Assembly: GCF_029867415.1 (NCBI RefSeq)
Contig: NC_081183.1
Span: 64,430,336-64,494,335, forward strand
From: Vicia villosa
Lineage: Eukaryota; Streptophyta; Magnoliopsida; Fabales; Fabaceae
Direction of reading: 5' to 3'
DNA length: 64,000 nucleotides
In this document: one piece after another, positions 56,001 to 64,000 of the stretch
How positions within the stretch are numbered: position 1 is the stretch's first letter
Layout of the letters: the number at the start of each line of letters is the position of its first letter
Notes under the pieces: model-generated
What the model was told of the DNA's origin: nothing
The model's input: only the letters and a program-made list of their open reading frames with translations
Databases searched by the model: none
Program-made: the position numbers and the translations under genes

Positions 56001-58313
56001 TTAGGAAATCTGTTATGGCTAGTAATAAGCCCTGATGGCAGTTAGATTTAGAGGGAAAGTTGCAAATGAAGGGTGAGATTTAGGCTAGCTTGAAGTTAAT
56101 AAGGTTTGTTAATAATGGTTGAAGCTGCTGTAAAAAAGGGCTGTTAGTTACATGATGCTAGACTCTTGATGCTATTTATTCCTTTGCCTTTGAGTTATAC
56201 CCATATGTTGATATGCTTGAATGTTGGCTGCTTGTTTTCATTGGATGGGACTTCCGTATGAGACCTGTTTTTGGATTGTTTTCTTGCCTCTAACATGCTG
56301 CCACTGTTCTGATGCAGGTTGGATTTACAATGTGAACATGACCCTTCTTGTATATCTGCTTATGGTTTCGACACCGATCTGGTATAGAATGAATTTACTG
56401 ATGATAAAAACAGAATCCCTGCTGCCTGAACTGTGTCGATGCTTCAGTGTGATTGTTTGGTTGCAGGATTTTTCTGGATCGTGTATGGAAGTGTTATGGT
56501 GTAAGGATGACTTTAAGGTGTGAGACTCGAATATGTTCGTATGGTGTATCGAATGAGGCTGTAAGCTGGTGTAGCAGGTATGATCTTTTGGTTAACTGTC
56601 TTTATAGTTGAATGAAGTGAGGTTAGAAGTTGGATGAATTGCGGGTTATTTTCTCTGATTTTGTATGTGTTTATGGGGCTTGAAACTGATGTGGATTGTA
56701 TTGGTTTGTGATGATTTGTGTTGCAAAATTTTGGCAATTGGGTTTTGGTTAGGTGATACACATGCTAGGAAATTGGGTATGTTAGTTGTAGAAGTTAGGA
56801 AATTGTTTTTTGATTCCTGTTAAATGAGGCTGGCAGGTTGCATTGTGATAGGTAGCAGCAGGTTATTTGTATATGTGTATTTCCATGTGTGTATGCTGGA
56901 CTGAATCAAATGGCTGGACTGTGTTATATGTACAGTTTTGATGAAACTATAATTGGTGTGGTAAAAGGAACATGGCATAATTTGGAGGAGCTTGGGATTT
57001 ATTCACTATTTTCTCAGGTACATCAACTGCTACTTCACCTTTCCGTATATTAAACCAAAGCTCTATCAACATCCTTGTAATTGCACAACCTTGAGGACAT
57101 GATCTGTATTCAATTAATGTTTCGACTCGGTTTCTTTGTTTGCAGGGATGTTGCAGGTTTAAGTGCACACTTGTGCAGCTTGGTTTTTGCTTTGAATTGG
57201 GCAACCGGTCTTGATGTGTGGATGCAAGTAGCTTGAAGTTCGGTTCGATGAATGGAAGAAGGGAATCGGTTCTAAGCTGCAGCTGATTTTTTGATGGTTT
57301 TTCCAGTTATGCAAGTTCGGCTCTTGTGAAACATCTTGAACCGATTCATGGGCCTTGAAGTGCAGGGTCGGTTTTCAACTATCATCTTTGTATTTTGGAA
57401 TTTATTGTGTAATATGTGACTTGGGCTGGATTGCAATAGATTAGATTTGGGAATTTTTGTAATGAAGTTTATTTTTGTATGGATTTTGAAACTGATTGTA
57501 TCTCATAGATGGATTTGAACAATGCTGTAACTTGAATTGGAATGAGATTGAATGACTTTGGATGATTTATGCATTCATGTATGTAGCTTGATGAAACTTG
57601 CTGGATACTTGTATTTTTTGTATAATTTTCTTTGTGGTAACGGTACTGTAACAAATGGATTTCATGAGGGATTAGATTTAACATTGTCATGGAGTCGTGA
57701 ATGAATATTGTAAAGAAATTCTTTTTTATTCCTTTTTCTTAACTTGCGGCAACTGGAAGTTCAGGTCTTTTCATCTCATCTTCAATCTTGCCATACTCAA
57801 ATGAATCAATAACACCCATGAGATATAAATGAAAACAAGCTAGAGGTGGACTTTGGTCGAAAGTCAACCTTCCATGGTTGACTTTGACCAAAAAGTCAAA
57901 GTTAAGACCAATAATCTTCCAAATTGGCATGATGCTCTAGCACTGATATGTAACCTCCAATTCTTGCTTAACCAAAGGTAGAGACTTGTATCATAAATGA
58001 GTCGGTTGAAATCCCTCGAATGTTGAATGGAATCTAATTGGACCCTTGATCTTTGAATCCTTGAGGAGCTCATATGCATTTGGTGCTCTTAAAAAATATT
58101 GATGAAGATGTCATTGTGGCTTGATCACTCTGGATGAAGAGGAGAACCTCAAAACCCTAGAGAACCCTAGTCCTTCATAATCCTTGATCCACTGTCAGGT
58201 TATTGATTAATGAATGCATGAATTATGTTAATGACCTAATGGACAGTATACAGATGAATGCAAATCTTAAGCCAATTAATACTAAAGGGGCAGGACAAAT
58301 TTGGGGTATGACA
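53086..58313 (-). mobile_element. Solo LTR of Ogre type 1, 5.2 kb
   Basis: Bounded by TGTCGCACGCTCGCG and GGGGTATGACA and flanked by CTTTC on both sides. There is no PBS, PPT or coding region inside, so it is one LTR left after recombination between two. The left 2.5 kb and the middle align by eye with the LTR at 7946-12663; the last 0.6 kb (57730-58313) differs. A minus-strand CTATATAAC box is at about 55698-55706. Low-complexity repeats of ATAAGTTAG/AGTTAG type occur at 55840-56050 in both LTRs. No supported gene. Confidence 0.9.
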
Positions 58314-59497
58314 CTTTCTGACAATCGTCTGTCCATACGCAACTCTGATTTTTCCGTAGAAAATTGAAAATTGGAGCACAAGTTGCAGTCATGAGATATA
58401 TGAATCTCGAGATGTAATTCAGATGTCCAAGAAATCCTCTAACTTGTTTCTCGGTTCTGGGTGAAGGCATTTCTTGAATTGCCTTGACTTTGTCTGGATC
58501 TACTTCAATTCCTCGTTTGCTGACAATGAAACCAAGGAGTTTTCCTGAGTAGACACCAAAGGTACACTTTTTGGGATTCAGGCAAAGCTGAAACTTCCGT
58601 AAGCGTTGAAATAACTTTGTCAGATTCTGTATGTGATATTCCTCATTTTCTGATTTGGCAATCGTATCATCCACATAAATTTCCACTTCCTTATGCATCA
58701 TGTCGTGGAAAAGTGTAGTCATGGCTCTTTGATAAGTTGCCCCTGCGTTCTTTAGTCCAAAAGGCATAACGCGGTAGCAGAATGTTCCCCAGGGGGTGAT
58801 GAAAGTTGTTTTCTCCATGTCTTCAGGTGCCATCTTGATTTGGTTGTATGCTGAAAATCCGTCCATGAATGAGAAAACTTTGGATTTTGCTGTACTGTCC
58901 ACCAACATGTCAATATGTGGTAAAGGAAAATCATCCTTAAGGCTAGCTTTGTTCAAATCTCTGTAGTCGACGCACATGCGGACTTTTCCGTCTTTCTTAG
59001 GAACGGGAACAATGTTAGCTAACCACTGAGGGTATTCTGAAGTGACGAGGAAACCAGCGTTGATTTGCTTTTGAACTTCCTCTTTGATTTTCATGACCAT
59101 CTCCGGATGAGTTCTTCTCAATTTTTGCTTGACCGGAGGGCACTCTGCTTTTAATGGTATGTGATGCTCCACTATACTAGTATTCAACCCTGGCATATCC
59201 TGATAAGACCAAGCGTAGACATCTGAAAATTCTCTGAGCAGTTGTATCAAACTCTCTCTAATGTCTGAACTGAGTGAACCTCCAATCTTAACCTCTTTTC
59301 TGTTTCCATCGGAACCAAGGGTAATGATCTCTAGAGGCTCATTGTATGGCTGAATGGCCTCTTCCTTTTGTTGAAGTAACCATGAAATTTCCTTTGATAT
59401 TTCTTCGTCTTCTTCTTCCTCTGCCTCGAATATAGGAAACCCAAAGCTTGGAGAAGTCATACGGTCGCACGTTTCAACGGGGTAGTTTATGATTAAT
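58314..59497 (-). pseudogene. pol: Reverse transcriptase of element C (3' exon)
   Basis: An open frame from the predicted splice acceptor. Residues below count from the first Met at 59460. An acidic leader (EAEEEEDEE) is followed by NAGFLVTSEYPQWLANIVPV, CVDYRDLNKA (163-172), KVFSFMDGFSAYNQ (first catalytic Asp, about 200) and the YVDD box at 262-265. LGHLNYISRFI follows near the end. All RT motifs are intact in this exon. The frame runs cleanly into the CTTTC target site and would go on in RNase H if the solo LTR were absent. It copies element RNA into DNA in cytoplasmic particles. It is labelled a pseudogene because the polyprotein is broken by the insertion and by stops elsewhere. Confidence 0.85.
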
Positions 59498-59826
59498 CTG
59501 CATATGTGAGATGAATTTATATTTAGACAATGAGGGAAGACTCGGTGTATGCAGTTAACGGAGTTTTTTTGATGTTTTTAAGGGTGTTTTTTAGGATTAC
59601 CAATTTCCGAAAAAAGAAAAGGGAAAAACTAATGAAGGAACAAAATGACATTTTTATTTATCAACAGTCACTTCTTGAAACAAAGACCCTATAAAACAAA
59701 ACTCTATTGCTTTGGGCGAAGCAAAGAGGGACATTTTCCTAAGAAATAGTAAAATGCAAAGCCCTATAAAACATTTTTTCACCATGGGCTATGGAGAGAG
59801 GACAAAATAACGGTGAAAGTTCCTAC
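59498..59826 (-). other. Predicted intron between protease-linker and RT of C
   Basis: On the minus strand, the donor CCTAA^GTAGGAAC starts at 59826, just before an in-frame stop (59825-59823). The acceptor CACATATGCAG^A ends at 59498. Removing these 329 bp keeps the frame (phase 2) and joins the linker to the start of the acidic RT leader. An intron at this place is a known feature of Ogre. The coordinates are a prediction without transcript evidence. Confidence 0.65.
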
Positions 59827-60689
59827 TTAGGAGTGCGAACAACAGTTGAAACTTCAACAGCCGTCCAAAAGTGGCGAACCCCATTGTGCACTAAGTAATC
59901 TGGCACCCTAGGCTTGAGTTGGCCTGTGGTAGGTCTTGATTTCCCAACCACTATCTTTGCAACACTCAAACGATCTTCTTCTACTTCAGCAGACTGAGCG
60001 GTGTGAGCATACCCATTTCCAAGTGGAGTGTGTTGGTTTTTCTTTTGAGGAAACTTCCAATCTTCTGAATGGAGAGACTCGTTTTCGGAGACACTTTCAA
60101 GATCATCTTCTTCTGTATTTTGATCTTGCTCTTCTCCCAAGATGGCATTGACTAGGTATGTGAACTCTAAATCCGTAGCCTCTGAAGGTGACTTGGGGAT
60201 GTAATCTTCAATGATGACTTCACCAGTTGATGATGATGAATAGCAAGGGTTATATATCTCTTTTGGCTGAGTAAGGTACTCATAATGAATGTTCCATCCA
60301 GTTGGAACAATGTCTTCAAGAGAGATTTTTGAACTTTCAGGAGCGGAGTATTTCACCATGTAGTCGAATTTTCCGCTTGGTTCTCCTAATGTGTCCCAAG
60401 TTTCTTCGGGGATAGGAGGAACTTCTTCTGATGAACCATGACTTCTGGTGGTGAAGCTGTTAGTAACTTCATTACTACTTGGTTGAGTCTTGCTTTCGGA
60501 TCCTTTAGTCGGATAACAGCATGGTGAATCAGACTCTGATAGGAATATGTATCCTGCCTCGAGAAGGTAGGACATACATTCCACTTCAAAATTCTCATCG
60601 GTGTTTTCCGTACCGATGGTATTGACTGTTTGTTGAACAGGTTGAAGAATACCTCCACTGCGGAAAGTTTCTTGAATTGGAAGAACTAC
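59827..60689 (-). pseudogene. pol: Linker region between protease and intron of C
   Basis: Same frame as the protease, after a TAG stop at 60692-60690. It reads through NFEVECMSYLLEAGYIF and an acidic Ser/Glu-rich stretch (LEFTYLVNAIL, DDLESVSENESLHSEDW) to VSTVVRTPK at the donor site. No enzymatic domain is visible. Ogre elements have such a variable spacer here. Open except for the first stop. Confidence 0.7.
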
Positions 60690-61664
60690 CTAAATTCCTG
60701 GAATAGCCTTTGATGATGTCGAAAAGAATCCAACTCCTGTTCTGTTCTTGTTGTTGGTAGGAATATTAATGAGCCCCCAACCATTGGTAGTGCCATCCTT
60801 TGCAACTTGGATTGCATCTTTGTAGGAAGAAATAGACGTTGCTTTCTCCTTTCCTTTTTCCTTATCCAAGGAAAGTGCCTGGAACTTAGTTCTAGTGACT
60901 TCTTTTGTTTCTATGTCGAAAAATGATGACAGGTTGCTGACGATCAAAGCTCGTTCTCCACATACGGTTACCAATTTGTCATCTCTTATGAACTTCAGTT
61001 TCTGATGAAGTGTGGAAGTAATTGCCCCAACTTCATGAATCCATGGGTGACCTAGCAAACAACTGTATTGTGCCGGGATATCCATAACTTGGAAAGTGAT
61101 TTTGAACGTCTGAGGTCCAATAGTTATGGGAAGATCTACTTCTCCAAAGACTGACTTCCTTGATCCATCAAATGCTTTGACGATGACGTGACTGCCCCTC
61201 AGTGGGTAATCTTTGAAGGATAATCTTGACAATGTTGATTTAGGCATGACGTTGAGAGAGGTTCCATTGTCTATTAGGACTCCTGTGAGTACATCACCCA
61301 TGCAGCTAACTAAGATGTGAAGTGGAAGGTTATGGTCCACTCCTTCTTCAGGAAGATCTTTGTCACAGAAACTTAGATTAGTTCCTGCGGAGATGTTGGC
61401 AATGATGTTGTTGAATTGCCCTATAGTAACACTTGGTTCTACGAAAGCTTGTTCCAAAACTTTCTGTAGAGCGTCCCTATGAGCCTCACAACTCAATAGC
61501 AGGGAAAGAACATATATCCTAGATGGAGTATATAGCAGCTGGTCTACAATGTTGTATTCACTCCTCTGGATTAATTTCAAGATCTCATCATTTTCTTTCG
61601 CTTGAACAGCATTGGTCGGATGATTGTCTTGCCTATGTGGTGCTTCTTCTGAAGGTTTATCCAT
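60690..61664 (-). pseudogene. pol: Aspartic protease region of element C
   Basis: 324 codons from MDKPSEEAPHRQ. The active site is VLIDNGTSLNVMPKS (about residues 128-142), with DNG in place of the retroviral DSG/DTG; DNG is usual in Tat/Ogre. LLGHPWIHEVGA marks the second conserved strand. The N-terminal part (IVDQLLYTPSRIYVLSLLL) is the helical region that precedes protease in these elements. In the same frame a TAA sits directly upstream (61670-61668) and a TAG at 60692-60690 ends it. The protease would cut the Gag-Pol polyprotein. Confidence 0.8.
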
Positions 61665-61667
61665 ATT

Positions 61668-64000
61668 TTATGTTGTTCTGTTGAAGACTCGTCCACTTCT
61701 AGTGACTCGACTAAGATTAGCAATGTTGACAACAGCTGGTAATGGTATTTCCTTACCATTTTCAATGAATGTAGCGTTGTACTTGTATGGTATAGCCTTG
61801 TCAGAATTATACGGTACAGGACCTGGTAAGTAGATGACTAATGGAGCAATTGCTGTCTTCCTGCTGTCATACTTGACTTGTGTTGGTTCATCTTGATTAA
61901 TTTGAGGAGATACACTAAAGACTTCGTCCTCTTCTTTGTTGGCAAGAACTGTAATGGTATTTTCATCCATTAGTTTCTGAATGTCGTTGCGAACGCGCAA
62001 ACATCCTCGTGAATTTCTTTGACAGATTTTGCATCTACTGTAAGGATGGAAATCCGTTCCAAAGTAGGCAAGTCCATTTAAAGTCTTATGGAACCTGACT
62101 ACCGATCCTTCGAGATCTTCGACTTTGTAGATTTTGTATTCTCCTGGACATCCTTGAACCATGTTGATGTCGTGTTCAGTTTTGACTCGGATGTGTTGAA
62201 TCCATCCTAAGTCCATTTGTTCTTGTAATGCAGCTTGAACTACAGCACATCCTTGATTATTCTTTGGACAAATTTCACATGTGAAGTAGTTGTGAGGTGG
62301 TACATGACCGTACCCAGCTTGTCTAGCATGCATCTTGACAAGATTTTCCCCTATCTGACGAACGTCGTAGATTTGAATGACGTTGGGGTGTTTATCTATC
62401 AGATTTACTAACGCTTCTTTGTGCTGCGGCAAAGGATATGCTTGGACGTTAGGATTAGTATCTTTGAAGGATAGCATTCCGCTCTTCACTAATCTTTGTA
62501 CGTCGGTCTTGAAAGGGAGACAGTTCTCAATGTTGTGACCTGGTGCCCCTTGATGATAGGGACAAGATTGGTCAGCATAAACCATGGTGAAGAACTGTTC
62601 GCAGGATTTGAAGGACTCCTTGTCTGAATGAGTCCTTTTGCCAGTAGAGTTGGAAACAAATCCGCATAAGGCATTGGCACGGGGTCAAAGGTAAAATACC
62701 TCGGTACTCGATTGTTGTTGAAATTTGGAGGTTGAACCTGTTGCTGAGGTTGGTGCGACCTTTGTTGAAATGGTTGTTGAGAAACCTGAGGTTGATAAGC
62801 TGGTGTTGAGTTAACAACCGGAGTTATTGTAGCAACTTAAGGTGGAAATTTCTTCTTTGCTTTGTGCGAGACATTGCTGACATCTTGATCCTTTTTCTTT
62901 TGGAAAGAACTTCTATACTTCCTAGGACCAATAGAAGATTCTGGTTCTTTGTTCAAACGTCCTTCTCGAACTGCTTCTTCTAAACGTACACCCATGTTTA
63001 CCATCTCGGTAAAGTCACTAGGTGCACTTGCAACCATTCGTCCGTAGTAAAATAGACTTAAAGTCTTGAGATAGATTTTTGTCATTTCTTTCTCTTCAAG
63101 TGGTGGACAAATTTGAGCAGCAACTTCAAGCTATCTTTGAGCGTAATCCTTTAAGCTTTCTCTATCCTTTTGAGTCATGGCCCGAAGTTGATCTCTGTCG
63201 GGAGCCATATCCAGATTGTACTTATACTGTTTGACGAAGGCCTCTCCGAGGTCCCGAAAAGTACGAATCTCTGAACTGTCCAAGTTCATGTACCATTTGA
63301 GCGCAGCACCAGTCAGGCTGTCTTGAAAATAATGGATGAGCAATTGTTGATTATCAGTCTGAGTTGACATCCTTCTAGCGTACATCACTAGGTGACTTTG
63401 TGGGCATGAATTCCCTTTGTACTTCTCGAAATCTGGTACTTTGAATTTGTGAGGAATCTTAACATTTGGAACCAGACAGAGGTCTGCAACGTTCTTTCCA
63501 AATAGATCTTGTCCTCGGAGAGTCTTGAGTTCCTTCTGCATTTGCAGAAACTGTTCCTGGAACTCGTCCAATCTTTCATACACGCCAGCGTCCTCACTGG
63601 GAACGTGATGATATACTTGTCCACCCGGTGGAGGAAAAGTATGCACAAATGGCCGTGGAGAAGCCATGACAGCGGATCTTGGAATCTCAGCATTCTGTTG
63701 TGTGAAACCCATTGCCGTTGCTCTTGGAACTTCAATTTCCAGATGTCTGTAACCCTTCGGTGGTTGCATATCCATTGTAGCTCTTGGAACTTCAGAAACT
63801 GGAGGTATGTACCCATCTGGAATAAAGTTATACGGCATGCCCCAAGGTTGGTTGGGCGGCATGGTATACTGAGGAATAGGAGTAGAAACAATCTCGGAAA
63901 CCACAGTCCTTTGTGGTTCTTCTGGCGTTGGTATATTCTATGCAACTACCAGGAAACCACAGTCCTTTCAACAGCATCTTTGAGAGTAGTAACCTCTTCT
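61668..64000 (-). pseudogene. gag: Gag of element C, decayed, 5' end outside the window
   Basis: On the minus strand: a coiled coil near the right edge (EEVTTLKDAVER), a Pro/Gln-rich segment with three repeats of PRATxxG/PRAT type (63790-63680), the capsid-like core (KFKVPDFEKYKGNSCPQSH, YFQDSLTGAALKWYMNLDSS, about 63460-63270), SAPSDFTEMVNMGVRLEEAV (about 63040), a Gln-rich stretch, then the Cys/His motif CPYHQGAPGHNIENC (about 62563-62519) and two further CxxC motifs (CEICPKNNQGC at about 62275 and CKICQRNSRGC at about 62035). Stops at about 63937, 63133 and 62839 and a frameshift near 62590 break it. Two short copies of GGACTGTGGTTTCC lie 60 bp apart near 63900 and 63960. Confidence 0.8.

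Larger units (their letters stand above)
46019..64000 (-). mobile_element. Element C: Ogre/Tat Ty3/gypsy, decayed, runs off the right edge
   Basis: On the minus strand: gag (from beyond 64000), protease, linker, predicted intron, RT, RNase H, second RNase H, integrase, 3' UTR with a 116-bp array, PPT and a partial 3' LTR. The RT-RNase H region is split by a solo LTR (53086-58313). The gene order, dual RNase H, DNG protease and intron are those of Ogre. Several stops, at least one small deletion in integrase, and frameshifts make it inactive. Confidence 0.85.

Noticed and set aside
56221..56523. 100-codon ORF in the solo LTR
   Set aside because: It lies in LTR DNA on the strand opposite to the element's sense, has no domain, and no counterpart was seen in the LTR of A.

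Overview
The window is a block of nested LTR retrotransposons from a large, repeat-rich plant genome. I found no host gene and no credible RNA gene. Very long LTRs (about 2.8, 4.7 and 5.2 kb), a TGGCGACTCT-type primer binding site, a DNG-type protease, two RNase H domains before integrase, a predicted intron between protease and RT, and tandem arrays in the 3' UTR all point to Ty3/gypsy Tat/Ogre elements. Ogre-type and SIRE/Maximus-type (Ty1/copia) elements are both abundant in legumes of the tribe Fabeae (pea, vetch, lentil, vetchling). I infer such a legume; the species cannot be named from this sequence.

Left third (1-17494, all minus strand). The 5' end of one Ogre-type LTR (element H, 1-692) is inserted in the 3' LTR of element A. 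A runs from its 5' LTR (7946-12663, which carries a 264-bp MITE) through PBS, leader, a nonsense-riddled gag and a 3' UTR with a 30-34 bp array to its 3' LTR (693-1825); its pol is gone. A abuts, and is probably inserted in, the long tandem array of element B (12664-16702). B is followed by a piece of another LTR type (16703-17494).

Middle. 17495-20842 is AT-rich unassigned repetitive DNA whose left end resembles an LTR end. A decayed Sirevirus-like Ty1/copia element F (20843-33538, plus strand) is split by a much younger, complete element E (23125-31859). E has 1199-bp LTRs that look identical, a 5-bp target duplication (CTTGC), an intact gag, a pol reduced to a short integrase tail, and an intact 819-codon ORF in the position of the Sirevirus env-like gene. 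F is then cut at 33539 by element D.

Right half. D (plus strand) has a 2.8-kb LTR with a tRNA-like insert, a PBS, a leader and about 4 kb of 3'-UTR-like tandem repeats, but no recognisable gag or pol. A second LTR of the same type (42913-46018) follows and stops short of its expected end. Element C (minus strand, 46019 to beyond 64000) is the most gene-complete Ogre-type copy. In its reading direction it has gag, protease, linker, a predicted intron, RT, RNase H, a second RNase H, integrase, a 3' UTR with about 17 copies of a 116-bp repeat, a PPT and a partial LTR. A solo LTR of 5228 bp with a CTTTC target duplication sits inside its RT-RNase H coding region. All coding regions except the two ORFs of E carry stops, frameshifts or deletions.

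The best leads are element E (young, gag plus env-like ORF, no pol), the tRNA-like modules inside the LTRs, the gene-less element D, and the satellite-like 3'-UTR arrays.
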